64,000 bases of DNA from Axinella damicornis (Eukaryota; Porifera; Demospongiae; Axinellida; Axinellidae), in NCBI GenBank assembly GCA_963931865.1, contig OZ007510.1, positions 6,921,399-6,985,398 of the forward strand. The letters run 5' to 3'. Made by a program: the position numbers and the translations under genes. Within the stretch, counting starts at the first letter, position 1. The number at the start of each line of letters is the position of its first letter. Positions 35,101-45,239 of this stretch are shown in pieces. The notes beneath the pieces were generated by a model, which searched no databases, had not been told where the DNA came from, and saw only the letters and a list, made by a program, of their open reading frames with translations.

Positions 35101-38100
35101 GGCATTGTGGGACAACACTTGGAACACCCATCCTGCCAACATCCAGAAGCATATTCGGGACTTGGAATTTGTGAACATGGCAGAATTAGTCCCAGACTCC
35201 TGGCACCTCCAGGAAGAGGAGACAAAGTGTTGTAACGCTAACCGCTGGCACCCTATTTTCTCGGTACTCTGAGAAGGGTTTGGAGCTGTTGGCTCATCTG
35301 AGGGCCATTACTTTGGCTAAGAGATGCTAGCTTATGATACCTGCTTCTGGTCCCAGATTGACCAGAACCCACGTATACGTAGAAGCTTTGCTAGCAGGCA
35401 AAAACAACGTCCTCTTGTTGTTACTGCCTCAACAAATATAATTGCTCTGAAATGTTTGCATATGCCCCTGACCTCACCCAGAGTACCGGGCAAGCTGGGG
35501 ATGTCTGTCACCTCTATAATACCACCTTGCAAATATGACCACCTATGATCTCAGGGAGGGCCCCCTCCCTCACTGCCTCGCACCCCCTTGTAGCAGAGTT
35601 CAACACCCTCCCCCACCCTCCCATGTTCCAGGTCTCCCATTGGCCGCAGGCAGTGAACGGTCTCATAATGTCCTGCAACTTTCTAGTTGGACTCTGTAGT
35701 TGTGCATGTAAAGTTGTTTTTCAGTGTCTCCAGGCGTGACCTCTAGGGTGAGGTTCTGCAATATTAGTATACTATGTCCTTGTGTTGTTGTTGCTACTAA
35801 CCTTGATAATTTTGATACCTGAAGGGTACATGAACACTTGCAGACTGTGCGGAGACTGATCACAGATCTCTACTCCCTGGAGGGCTCAAGCACCACATAT
35901 ATCTGCCCAATGGCTGCAATGCTGGCCTACATTGCCGAGGGGGGGCCAAAGGCCCTTTCTTTCATTTGGGAGATGGGCATCCCCTCACCAAATCTCATTT
36001 GCAACTAAAGTCACACTTGCTCTCAAAGCAATCGGCCTTCCTCAGCAGAATTTTGCTGGGCAGCGCTCCAGGATTGGAGCAGCTACGGCTGTAGCCAAAG
36101 CAGGCATTGAGGACTCAGTAATCCGTTCTCTGGGATGGTGGAACAGCTCAGACAACTTGATTCAATTCTCCTGCATAATTGGCTGTCAGTACTGGTAACC
36201 CATGTGTGTCTCCTAGGGTATGGTGCCAATTAAAGTGTTTCTCCCACTCCTTTCTTCTTTGCAGGTGTTAAATGGTTTGGGGGGAAAATGTTCCTCTGGG
36301 CTGATGCTGTGTCCATTGCTGGGCACCACACCTATACCACCAAATATAGATGCATGCCAGATACCACCTTGCAGATGCTCATGCATGAACAGGCTTAACA
36401 CTGGTGCCCAGTGCCTGGACCTTCCTGCTATACTGGCTATCTGAGATGGTGTCCATGCTTATCTACTCCCACATGTCAGCTATTAAATCTAACGGAGTTA
36501 ATGGCAGAAAGTAAGCGCAGGCACAGATCATATGTTGGGCCAGTGCTTAAATATGCAGCACTCATGGCAGCGCATGCGCATCCAACTGCTGTATAAGTAA
36601 TGCATATATCAGTGTGGCTGCCTACGACCTTTCCAATAATCCCCCCCCCCCCCCCCCCCCCCCCTCCCCACCCAACGGCCCATACATTCATTCTCTTAAG
36701 ACTTCTGCAGGATATCTGGTTATCATTGGTTACTATTCCCATCTTCCATCCATTCCAAGGTGGAGTGGATGTGATCTAGGTCCAGGTCAATGTTGTGCCC
36801 ATTGCTGCATGGGCACCACACCTATACCCCCGAACACTGGATACCATCTTACAGATGCTCAAGCAAGAGGCTTAATTAACACTGGTACCCAGCATCCGGA
36901 CCTTCCCACAAACTATCCCTGGCTCTCCGAGATGGCACATGTATCTACTCCCACATGTCAGCCATTACACAATACTAATAGGCCGTCTAGCTTGTTGGAT
37001 GAAAACCAATCTACTGCAACAGGTTTGTATACATGGCTTTCAGTGTATACAGTGCGTAGGCAGGTTGACTGTCAACATCCACTGCATATTAGATTCACAG
37101 TTGTATCGTTTCATGTATTACTGTTGATGGGTTGTTGGGTATGAACAACCTCACATTGGAACACAAGTATCCTTTCAGTATAAACGTTCTGCGCAATTTA
37201 GGAATTTGCGCAATCTCAAGATTGCATTGCGCATTCTCAGAATCTGGAAATTGCGTGCCAATCTCTAGACTGTGCAGTGAATCTCGAGATAGTGCAAATG
37301 TCTTGCTTAATCTCAAGATTGTGCCTCAATTGCTCTCTTTAACTCGACTAACATAAGTGAACGGCCAGAAGATAATCCGAAGACCCCATAGAGTGTCATC
37401 CAACCATTCCAGTACCCTCGTTCCCAGAACTTCTCACCCCAGCGTTTGTCACTTAGTACTGCAAGCTGGGTGAGAAGGCCTGGATACAAGGCTGAATCCG
37501 TTCCAGTTCTTTTACGCAATCTCAAGATTCCGCACTTATGTCACGCAATTTCGCAAAATGTCTTGCACAATCTCGAGATTGGTACGCCAGCTCCATCACC
37601 ACATTCGCCTTACCACCGATGCCCGTGCCGACATCGCCTGGTGGCAGACCTTTCTGCCAACTTGGAACGGCACAGCCAAGTTTATTGACCTGGCAACCAT
37701 CACCGCTGCAGACATGGACCTGTTCACTGATGCTGCTGGACACCTCGGCTGCGGAGCCTACTTCAAAGGTTCCTGGTTCCACTACGATTGGGATGCCCGC
37801 CAGGCTTCCTATTCCATCCAGTGGAAAGAGCTGTTTGCCATTGTAGCAGCAGCACTCACATGGGGGCACCTCTGGGTAGGAAAACGCATACAATTCTTTT
37901 GTGACAACCAGGCTATTGTGCTGGCATGGCAGAATCGACGCGCTAAGCAACCACTCCTAGCGGCACTCCTCCGCAGGCTTTTCCTGACCGCTGCTACAGG
38001 AAACTTCCACGTCACCATCAAGCATCTCCCCGGATGCTCCAATGCCATAGCTGATGCCATCTCTCGTCGGCAATTTACTCGATTCTTATCTCTGTCCCCA

Positions 38101-41100
38101 CAGGCCGACCCTCACCCCACTCCGACCCCTGGCATTCTCACCACCCTCTGACGACACATGTACGACAGCTCGTGCATATGTCTCTGACGCATTCCACCAG
38201 GACAAGCTACAGGTCCGGCATCCACCAGTTCCAAGTCTTCTGTCGTCTAAATAAGGTCACAGCACTCCCTGCTACCCAGCGGACTATCACGTATTTCACA
38301 GCGGCCCTCAGCTTGCGCCAGCTGGCCCTTCCAATGATCAAGGTCTACCTGTTGGCCGTCGCCTCCTGGCACCGGGAGCATGGCTACTGTGACCCTTGCC
38401 ACAAGAACCCTCATCTGGCCTTGGTCAAGCGGGGCCCACACTCGACCAACCGCTCTCCGTGAGCCCATTACCACCTTGGAACATTCTTCGTCACCTCCTT
38501 CAGGTCACACGCACGGACAGGCGCATCCTGCACCAAGACCGCCGTATGCTCATCACGGCCTTCTGCGTAGCATTTCATGGGCTCCTATGGGTTAGCGAGT
38601 TCACATCCCTGGCCGCTGCCCGGTTCCACCTGCTGTCTTGCACCACACTTGCTGACCTGAGGTGGGCTAGCACCTCCCTTCACCTAACCTTGAAGCAATC
38701 GAAAACGGACAAGTCCGGCAAAGGCCAGCTTGTCATCCTCCCATGGCTCAAGGGACCCACTTGCCCCACACAGCAATGACTAAGTACCTCAAGCGCAGGA
38801 AGCCTCATCACCCCCGAATGGAACCGCTGTTCCGCCTGGCTACCGGTAAACGGCTCACCCAGCTGCGTTTCCGGTATCTGCTTCGCCTCCAGATCCAGCG
38901 GGCTGGACTCAATCCCCAGTTATTCAACACCCACAGTTTCCGCATAGGGGCGGCAACCTCCGCAGCCCAAGCAGGTGTGCCAGCAAAAGTCATTAAGCGC
39001 CTTGGACGGTGGAGGAGCCACGCCTACAGGAGTTACATTCGGCCAACTACTTCCATGATCCGCAAGGCGGCCAACACCATCACACAGAAGAGCCGCGGCA
39101 TCTCCCTCAGACATTGACTTTGACCACGTATGTTTGCCATGTTTATGTTTAATTCTCAGACTATTTCAGTATTCATTGGTGCTGTCAAATGTTCTGCCAC
39201 ACTACCTTTTCACCATTGCTCTTGTTTGTGTACGCCGGTTCACTAGGTTTTTTCCCACTCCCGTGCTGGTGGGTTTTTTCCCTTGGGATCACAGTGGGCC
39301 ACTGTATCCCTAAATTCAATAATAATATTTCTGGCCCCCGGCTTCTATCTTCACATGCCACCGATGTGCTCTCTGAACAAGTGCTCACGGGATTGGCCTT
39401 CTTGGGGGGTTCCTTGGGCAGTGCCCTCACGGGCTGTCCTTCACAGGCCAATCCTCTGGTTCCGCTGAGCCAGGCGGATGGGCCTAGATGCCCCGGGGTG
39501 CTGTCCCGTTAGCCCCTCAAAAGGCCAACAATAAAATAGGACAGATATGTTGTCCAAAATGATATTCACGCAAGCGCTGGCGAAAGTGAGCCTTCGTACA
39601 TTAAATGGTTTGGGGGAAAATGTTCCTCTGGGCTGATGCTGTGTCCATTGCTGGGCACCACACCTATACCCCCAAACATAGATGCATGCCGGATACCACC
39701 TTGCGGATGCTCATGCATGAACAGGCTTAACACTGGTGCCCAGTGCCCGGACCTTCCTGCTATACTGGCTATCTGAGATGGTATCCATGCTTATCTACTC
39801 CCACATGTCAGCTATTAAATACTAACGGAGTTAATGGCGGAAAGTAAGCGCAGGCACAGATCATACGTTGGGCCAGTGCTTGAATATGCAGCACTCATAG
39901 CAGTGCATGCGCATCCAACTGCTGTATAAGTAAATTACCGTACTCTCGCGAAAGTCCGCCCATGCGCGCTGCATCTTACTTTCTCACCAAACAGGGGGGT
40001 GGGTGCTCTTTCAAGTGTTTCCGCATTCAACCTTGAAAGAGCGCCCACCTTTGTTTACGTACACAAGTAGCGCAATAGCAGCGATCGAGCAGCAAGTGCG
40101 CGTGAGTCAAAGCACTCCCAGCACATCTACATCACTGGAGTCACTAGCAACATCACCGCTCACCACGTCGTCTTGGCTGCCGCCAAGCACTGGCTGAGGT
40201 CCAGCGTGGAGGCCGCGGCCTGGGCCGTCGTCAGCACAGGCAAGCCAGGCAACACACATGGACACCATAGATACGGATACACAGACTAATAGAGACTTGC
40301 TGCAAGGAGGTTCATACCTCAGATACGCTGGAACATCTCACTAATGCACTCCATCGCCTGTTACACGAGGCACAAGGCTATAGCGCGAGGGTGGGCGCTC
40401 ATTCGAGTAAACTTTGACCCTATATAGAAAATTGAGCAAAAAGTGGGGGGTGGGCGCTCTTTGCGGAGTGGGTGGACTTTCGCGAGAGTACGGTATATGC
40501 ATATCAGTGTGGCTGCCTACGACCTTTCCAATAATCCCCCCCCCCCCCCCCCCCCCCAACGGCCCTTACATTCGTTCTCTTAAGACTTCTGCAGACAAAC
40601 TAACCAGCTATCCCTGGCTATCACGTGTATCTACTCCCACACGTCAGCCATTACACAATACTAATACATTTTGGCAGTCTAGCTTGTCTACTGCAACAGG
40701 TTTGTATACATGGCTTTCAGTGTATACAGTGTGTAGGCAGGTTGACTGTCAACTTCCACTGCATATCAGATTCACAGTTGTATTGTTTCATGTATTACTG
40801 TTGATGGGTCGTTGGATATGAACAACCTCACATTGGAATAGCCTCGTTCCCAGGCCCGCACGCCGCTTTCGGTTGCACGAAAGAACGCGGAGGGCCTGGT
40901 ATGTTTCCTCACGTGCATGACGTTGAGGGTAGAAAGGTGGTAGAAAGGACTTAATTGAACGTGGGCGAACTGGGGCTCAGAACAGCAAGAAGAGCAAAGG
41001 TACGAGGTAACTTACCACACGTATCTAGCTAGCGGGGGTGACTGTCATGCACACCAAGCATTGAACGCGTAGTTGGTTGAACAATACGCAAAACTTCGCT

Positions 41101-43464
41101 TTTTCGTTCTGAAAGTTTTGGCCGCATGTCGATTACGTAATGCCCACGTGGCGAAACATACCAGGCTCTCCCCGCTTTTCCATACTGCAAGTGACGAAAA
41201 GCTGGGCGGGGCCTGGGAACGAGGCTAACATTGGAACACAAGTATCCTTTCAGTATAAATGTTCTGCGCAATTTAGGAATTTGCGCAATCTCAAGATTGC
41301 ATTGCGCATTCTCAGAATCTGGAAATTGCGTGCCAATCTCTAGATTGCGCAGTGATTGTGCAAATGCCTTGCTTAATCTCGAGATTGTGCCTCAATTGCT
41401 CTCGTTGACTTGACTAACACAAGAGAATGGCCAGAAGATAATCCGAAGACCCCATCCAACCGTTCTAGTACCCTCGTTCCCAAACCTTCTCACCCCTGGC
41501 ATTTGTCACTTAGTACTACAAGCTGGATGAGAAGGCCTGGGTACAAGACTGAATCCGTTCCAGTTCTTTTACGCAATCTCAAGATTACAAACTTATATTT
41601 TTGCGCAATCTCAAGATTGTGCACTTACACATGTATGCCACGCAACTTCGCAAATGTCTTGCACAATCTCGACATTGGCACACAATTTCTGGATTCCGAG
41701 AATGCGCAAATTCTAACATTGCGCTGAACATAAAATATTTAATACTCTTAGCTGATGGGATCATGATAAATCAAAATGTCGGAGACTTAGCCACTATGTC
41801 TACCAATAAGGAAGATTGCCAGTAAAAAATCAGCTGATGGGGTAGATACATTCTCACTCAAATGGACACCCAGTAAGAACCTTTAAGCTGGCATGAAGTT
41901 TGTTGTACAAACAATGTAGGTTGACTGTCAAAACCTCCAGCCATGTAGTACTGTTGAGGGACAACCTCACACTGGGACCCTGAATAATTTATAATTCAGT
42001 ATCTATCTTACTAGGTAAACCACACCCTGACATATGAACTGCATATGCAGCACTCTACTAATAGGAGAACAACATGACAACTAGTTTTCCTTGTCACCCA
42101 ACGTGCAGTACACATGTAATCCTTACCCATGACTTCATGTCCAGGATATAGACATGGTTTGGCAACAGCTCGTTCAGCTGCACACCCCCATAGAGTACAG
42201 CTCGGTAGAGGTCAACTTTTGTAAAGGAATGACCTTGACAAGGTGGTGGTGCACTCCCAGAGGTCTCCGGGGATGACCAGGTCCCTGAAGAGAAGTACAC
42301 ACAGACAAGGTTTCATCATACCACCTCATAGAGCAATTTCCTAACAGAAACAATGTCAGATCACAAATGGATGATTGTCAGCGACCAATTTCCTCTGTGA
42401 GTTAGTCTTAGCAACTTCCCGTCTTATACCTACACAATACATGAAGTACTGTAACTACATACACTGATTGTGGAATGCACACTCTGAGTAAGACTACAAA
42501 ATCAGTTCCTGCTCAGCCAGAAATATTCCTGATTGATGTGTGCATCCTGAATGTGCAGGCATTGGACCATTAGTCTTGATGGACGACTACATACAATCAT
42601 AACAGCAAAGAAACCTCACCTTAATACAATGCTTAAGGTGATCATCACCATGAAGCCAAGAGGGATTACCATACACCCTTTATATTCGGATGCGCTAGTG
42701 GGGAAGGTGTAACAAGAGACAAACACCAAACTTGGAACACACAGAGAGATGGATCCACACTATTCACGGAGGGTCACACCCACCTCTGCAATAATACACC
42801 TTCCCATAAGCGCGTTCGAATAAAAAGGCTGTACGATAACTTTCTCTATGCACATGCAACTCTCATATCATTGCACTTCTGTACCACATTGTACTACGTA
42901 CATTAATCAGCATAACTCACTTGAATCAACATGGAAACAATGGAGCTCATTAGTCCAGCCCCCTCCTTCATACCCTGGATCTGGATCTGGTGTGTACTGT
43001 CTATTTGGGTGGTGTTGGTGGTGTGGTAGCTCTCCGTATCCCCCGACAATGACCAGGATACTTACACCCATCACGAGCATTCCAGTATCAAGTTTAGCCA
43101 TTGGGGCTTCTCCCGGGTTTGAGGTGGCGATTTCTGTCCAAGTCAGACTCTTCGTGTCTAAACGATGGATGGTGTTGTAATAGGCTGTGCCATCCCTTCC
43201 ACCAAACATGTAGATATGGATACCAATAGTTGTACAAGCTGCAGAAAATAATCCAGGTGCTGGCTGTCCTGATGTGGCCATTTGCTTCCAGTTTAGCATC
43301 GAATGCTGGAAGATCTCCACCACTCTGGGATGTGGTTTTGCAGTTGCAGCTCCATAGAGGCCATGACAGGTATACTGCCTCCCCTCAACAATGGCACTGA
43401 TGTGGCAATATCGTCCCACTGGCTCATAGGGCAAGGATGGAGGCTGGCCAGTGTTGGCCGCCAT
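22912..43464 (-). CDS. Kelch-Roc-COR-Death (ROCO-type) gene, copy B
   Basis: Eight exons: 43464-42921, 42284-42127, 33878-33681, 30039-29871, 27487-27374, 25719-23510, 23399-23342 and 23192-22912. They sum to 3732 bases (about 1243 residues) with the same phases as gene A and no stops. Roc motifs GHPRVGKST, DTGGQ and GTHED, the COR signature and the Death domain are intact. Intron 2 spans 33879-42126 and holds a DIRS-like cassette, direct repeats and MITEs. Intron 3 carries a plus-strand insert with a 138-bp tandem repeat. If transcribed across that length it is the longest transcript of the array. An alternative is that exons 1-2 were brought in by the recent block duplication and are not spliced to exon 3. 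Confidence 0.8.
23510..25719 (-). CDS. Gene B exon 6: Roc GTPase and COR domain
   Basis: A 2210-base open exon, closely similar to 12463-10257 and 61233-59033. GHPRVGKST, DTGGQPEFQ, GTHED and the COR helices are all kept. It is one codon longer than copy A (an extra Thr in HATTTQAS). Confidence 0.9.
25750..27373. other. Gene B intron 5
   Basis: Homologous to 61270-62963 in gene C. Contains a polyC run at 27055-27078 and a GGGTGGGCGCTTGATACG fragment of the TACCGTA repeat family near 26790. No exon recognised. Confidence 0.5.
28789..28950. mobile_element. 162-bp TA-flanked palindrome in gene B intron 4
   Basis: TACCACTTTGCCGTGCATTA and its reverse complement form the ends. The middle pairs CAATCTAGTTAAC with GTTAACTAGATTG and GATAATGCAC with GTGCATTATC. 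TA lies on both sides of CCACTTTG...CAAAGTGG. Likely a Tc1/mariner-type MITE; gene copy C cannot be compared here. Confidence 0.7.
29725..29828. mobile_element. Truncated TACCGTACTCTCGCG MITE
   Basis: Contains the left end TACCGTACTCTCGCGAGAG and the GCGCCCACC and AAAGTTTACTCGAATG motifs of the 3047-3606 element, but only about 100 bases remain, adjacent to exon 4 of gene B. Confidence 0.6.
29871..30039 (-). CDS. Gene B exon 4: last kelch blade
   Basis: 169 bases with the same phases as gene A exon 4. Encodes LPDTLSGRCYHTSTIIH, LIHFGGLDEVPEDDD and ETTIVEL. A truncated TACCGTACTCTCGCG MITE ends about 40 bases from the donor. Confidence 0.8.
31025..31900 (+). CDS. Unrecognised 291-codon frame with internal duplication
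   Basis: A plus-strand frame inside intron 3 of gene B. It contains two exact tandem copies of a 138-bp unit (31201-31338, 31339-31476), 46 codons each, so the frame is preserved. The unit also stays open on the minus strand. The C-terminal part (LGFQKKFHAHQLKPTQAKAS, FRKVNLPPAKLGMLFHAHLS) has no family I recognise. It could be part of a transposon gene or a chance frame; no promoter or splice evidence. Confidence 0.3.
   Translation: MAVNHKHNMRLLQVTHIHVAGLFKLVQHQNGLGWQSITWQSIVQHVPVSTFFLSKWPVKVVNMGTAISETKLMDKWAASKRTQVSAILCIKLLPLLENALKLNFKVVNMGTAISETKLMDKWAASKRTQVSAILCIKLLPLLENALKLNFKALYETENLDPLQGPTHTLTPSSIHTQNRPQNYGWIYHLLSSLAGYSPKLTATLKNRGLATLGFQKKFHAHQLKPTQAKASFRKVNLPPAKLGMLFHAHLSVTEFWPRIYSLSPAQSSYQTSQIRPNTKMGGACNAERSTL
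31201..31476 (+). repeat. Perfect 138-bp tandem duplication
   Basis: Two adjacent copies, each starting GGTAGTAAACATGGGTACCG and ending CTCAATTTTAA, with no difference between them, implying a recent event or homogenisation. Confidence 0.95.
32049..32087 (+). repeat. Poly-A tract
   Basis: About 38 A with a few G, just 3' of the plus-strand 31.0-32.0 kb insert. Could be the tail of a retroposed sequence, but no matching target duplication was identified. Confidence 0.6.
32860..33415. mobile_element. Old TACCGTA-family MITE with nested insertion
   Basis: Diverged relative of 3047-3606: GGGATGGGCGCTCTTTTGAG, AAACTTTGACTCTATACAGG and GAGTACAGTA motifs occur in the same order. A small TAGTCTCGTTCCCAGACC element (33221-33284) has inserted within it. 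Confidence 0.55.
33221..33284. mobile_element. Tiny TAGTCTCG foldback
   Basis: TAGTCTCGTTCCCAGACCCT occurs with an adjacent partial repeat and ends GGGTCTGGGAACAAGACTA. 64 bp, nested in an older MITE. Confidence 0.65.
33681..33878 (-). CDS. Gene B exon 3: kelch blade
   Basis: 198 bases, phase 0 both sides, ATGCAG acceptor and GTGAGA donor. Encodes GHSAVSLYDSDSNPSNP, LMVMWGQGDG and QHWRK, as exon 3 of gene A. Confidence 0.8.
34440..34640 (+). repeat. Diverged copy of the long direct repeat
   Basis: The segment from GGAATTAATGGTGGAA through GGGCCAGTGTTGGAATATGC to GTGACTGCCTACAACC matches 36490-36640 with many substitutions. It marks an older unit to the left of the gag-like/recombinase fragment. 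Confidence 0.55.
34767..34792 (+). repeat. Poly-C run
   Basis: A continuous run of more than 20 C within the decayed retroelement fragment; length may be unreliable. Confidence 0.8.
35050..35420 (+). pseudogene. Decayed gag-like fragment of a DIRS/YR retroelement
   Basis: The plus-strand frame around 35130-35250 reads DLEFVNMAELVPDSWHLQEE, resembling the conserved FVxMxELLPDxW segment found upstream of recombinases in many marine YR retroelements. Further on, MLAYDTCFWSQIDQNPRIR resembles the YDxAFRRQ part. Stops and frame changes separate them. Family assignment is from memory and moderate. Confidence 0.45.
35840..36165 (+). pseudogene. Decayed tyrosine-recombinase fragment
   Basis: Successive frames show YICPMAAMLAYIAEGGPK, a DGHPLTK piece, then FAGQRSRIGAATAVAKAGIE and VIRSLGWWNSSDN. 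This is the C-terminal half of a YR recombinase, but the catalytic His of HSFR is changed to Gln and no nucleophilic Tyr follows. It is clearly diverged from the 38172-39117 copy, so it derives from a different element. Confidence 0.7.
36264..37580 (+). repeat. Long direct repeat, 5' side of cassette copy 2
   Basis: Homologous to 39603-41720 and 2713-4830 but without the two MITEs, so it provides both empty sites. It runs directly into the RNase H frame at about 37580. Confidence 0.6.
37558..38151 (+). pseudogene. DIRS-like retroelement RNase H fragment, copy 2
   Basis: Same 197-codon frame as 682-1275 with one substitution (FIDLATI for FIDPATI). Catalytic acidic residues are kept. No reverse transcriptase is found upstream. 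Confidence 0.8.
38172..39117 (+). pseudogene. DIRS-like tyrosine recombinase, frameshifted, copy 2
   Basis: Parts lie in three frames (38172-38462, 38396-38779, 38743-39117). This copy retains SKTDKSGKGQLVILPWLKG, lost by deletion in copy 1, but a one-base frame break near 38765 still separates it from the HSFRIGAAT and YRSYIR boxes. Inactive as written. Confidence 0.8.
39936..40495. mobile_element. TA-flanked foldback MITE, duplicate copy
   Basis: Duplicate of 3047-3606 with the same TACCGTACTCTCGCG termini; carried along by the block duplication. Confidence 0.75.
40839..41227. mobile_element. TAGCCTCGTTCCCAGG MITE, duplicate copy
   Basis: Duplicate of 3946-4335, flanked by ACATTGGAA on both sides. 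Confidence 0.85.
42127..42284 (-). CDS. Gene B exon 2: kelch blade
   Basis: 158 bases, CTTCAG acceptor, GTAAGG donor. Encodes TWSSPETSGSAPPPCQGHSF and AVLYGGVQLNELLPNHVYIL. It sits inside the near-identical duplicate block. Confidence 0.85.
42921..43464 (-). CDS. Gene B exon 1: start and kelch blades
   Basis: Starts MAANTGQPPSLPYEPVGRYC, with IYMFGGRDG and ILVIVGGYGELP strands, ending in phase 1 at GTGAGT. It differs from copy D mainly by single substitutions and two added codons (PDPDPGYEGG region). Confidence 0.85.
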
Positions 43465-43680
43465 GGCTCACTCTGCACAAGAGAGGTGGTCTCAAGTTAC
43501 TAGCTGCCACTAGAAAAGTGTGGCTTCATTCCCAGGCCATGCATGAAAATCAATCAAGTTTAGTAGGTAATGAGGCTACTAGATAAGCCCTTACATGAGT
43601 CTGAATGGGAGGCTCAATCTTACTGCAGTTTGAATTCAAGGGTTAGCTAAAACCTACAAACACAAACACACAGCTCCACC

Positions 43681-44274
43681 TAGTCTCGTTCCCAGACCCT
43701 CCCCGAAACGCGGAAAGAGGGTCTGGTGTTCTGAGCGATACTTCTTGGCGCATGGGGCGGGACTATACGGCGTAAGGAATGTGCAATTATTGCATTCCGT
43801 ATGTCCTCTCCAATGAAAGCGCACCTAACACTTTTCTTATAAACTTACTGTAGCAGCACATTTGGTCCTTCACGAGGGACACCAAAGGGCTAACAATAAC
43901 GTACAGTTGCCTTGCGCTTGTACAGAACGTCGTGTAGTATATCTATGGTGGAAGGGTCACGAAACAGAGAGATTTCCCCACACCAGTTGGCTAGATAATC
44001 TATTTGGCTTACTGCCTCAGCTTGCACTTCGGTAGGCCTGTCATATCCATTTCACTGACATAGACCTGCCGTCCGTACTAGCTACGCTGCACTGTTACAT
44101 GTACCGTACCTATGATATGACTCGACTTACGCTGATTGACTACGTCATTCGCGTTCTGCCATCTGATTTGAGCTTTAAAAATCCCAGAGTGACCACGCCC
44201 CATGCGCCAAGAAATATCGCTCAGAACACCAGACCCTCTTTCCGCGTTTCGGGGAGGGTCTGGGAACAAGACTA
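43681..44274. mobile_element. 594-bp foldback element with 9-bp duplication
   Basis: TAGTCTCGTTCCCAGACCCT begins arms of about 60 bp that pair with the right end (ACCAGACCCTCTTTCCGCG ... GGGAACAAGACTA). AGCTCCACC flanks both sides (43672-43680, 44275-44283). Uninserted AGCTCCACCAA sites exist in the D spacer (about 7011) and A spacer (about 19652). A minus-strand frame in the body has no recognisable domain. Confidence 0.88.
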
Positions 44275-44538
44275 AGCTCCACCAATGGCACATAAAGGAG
44301 GTACCCATACCTCATTCCCAGAACATAACGGCCCGGCAATGAGGCTACATTATTGGCATGACAAATACTCATGTTGCTGGAAATTTCTGCTCTTTGTCGT
44401 CACTTTGGGAGTCTATATATAAACCTCATACTCCGAGATAATCAGAATGGACACTATATCTCGACGTCCACTGCCTGCAGATACATTTGTACTTTAATGT
44501 CATGATGCAACAAAGACCAACCTGTGCCGGTCTGTTAA

Positions 44539-45140
44539 CCCTTTAAGCCCCATTGACGTCTATAGGCGTCATTTAGACCCTATGCACTTGTAGGGCTTCT
44601 CGCCAGTCCAAAAAGAGACCAAAAAGTCTTCAGAGGGCCTAGGGACGACTTTAAGGCCCGAACTCAAAAATTTGGTCAGATTTCGGCGCGCCTCCCCCAC
44701 TAAACGTACAAGCAGGGGGGTTTCGAAGGGGGGGCGGCAGCCCCCCCTTCGGGCTGTCGCGGGCGTCTTTTGATTTTAATGAGATTCATTGACCCGAGAA
44801 TTTTTGATTCTAATGATATTCATAGACCCCACCCAGGGCCTCAAGAAAACCTGCAAATTGGTGGTGTAAGGTGTGCCATCAGTCAGATCTGGCCCAAGTT
44901 TAGGGAAATGCTGGGCGAAAATCCGGCTGACATCCACCTTTGACCTCCGATTGCTGGCCTTGTGGGGGGTCATGAATATCATTAACGGTATTGCCAGAGG
45001 GGTCTCTCCATGTGTGCGGGCCCCACCAAGTTTGGCCGCTGAGGAGCAAATGCTGTGGGAGAAGAGTACCTACGAAAGTGGTGTGCGCTGAATGCATGAA
45101 AATGTGTTGTCTTGGTGGGAAGAATTCGGTGGTTAAAGGG
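44539..45140. mobile_element. piggyBac-like TTAA element
   Basis: A 602-bp insert beginning CCCTTTAAGCCCCATTGACG and ending GGTTAAAGGG, with TTAA on both sides (44535-44538, 45141-45144). The D and A spacers have a single TTAA in the same CTGTTAAGTGAGC context. Near the right end a plus-strand frame reads CGPHQVWPLRSKCCGRR then VVCAECMKMCCLG, resembling the C-terminal Cys-rich domain of piggyBac transposases. Most of the transposase is absent, so it is non-autonomous. Confidence 0.82.
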
Positions 45141-45239
45141 TTAAGTGAGCAGCCAAGAGCTGAACAATCTTCAAGCACATTCGAGTCACTTGCCAACAAG
45201 CTTGAAATGGCCTGGGAACAAGGCTAGAAGAACCCATTC

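Larger units (their letters stand above)
39603..41720 (+). repeat. Long direct repeat, 3' side of cassette copy 2
   Basis: Same organisation as 2713-4830, with MITEs at 39936-40495 and 40839-41227 and the CAATCTCAAGATTG palindrome cluster at 41285-41720. Confidence 0.55.
36868..43560. repeat. Segmental duplicate, right copy
   Basis: Near-identical partner of 1-6700, including the DIRS-like cassette, both MITEs and kelch exons 1-2. Differences include an ACAGTGCG insertion near 37050, about 15 bases near 38705 present here but not at 1825, and homopolymer lengths. Confidence 0.9.

Noticed and set aside
34674..35225. 183-codon minus-strand frame
   Set aside because: It is the complement of the decayed gag-like region and crosses a poly-G/C run; no domain is recognisable.
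42127..43464. Kelch exons near a RAG1-like gene as a RAG2 partner
   Set aside because: RAG2 is a kelch protein, so the neighbourhood is tempting. These exons splice in phase into Roc-COR-Death genes, lie outside the transposon ends, and have copies far from the RAG1-like gene. No PHD finger or separate kelch gene lies within 48121-52914.
44693..44765. GGGGGGGCGGCAGCCCCCCC palindrome as a transcription terminator
   Set aside because: It lies inside the TTAA element and there is no bacterial-type gene context; treated as part of that element.
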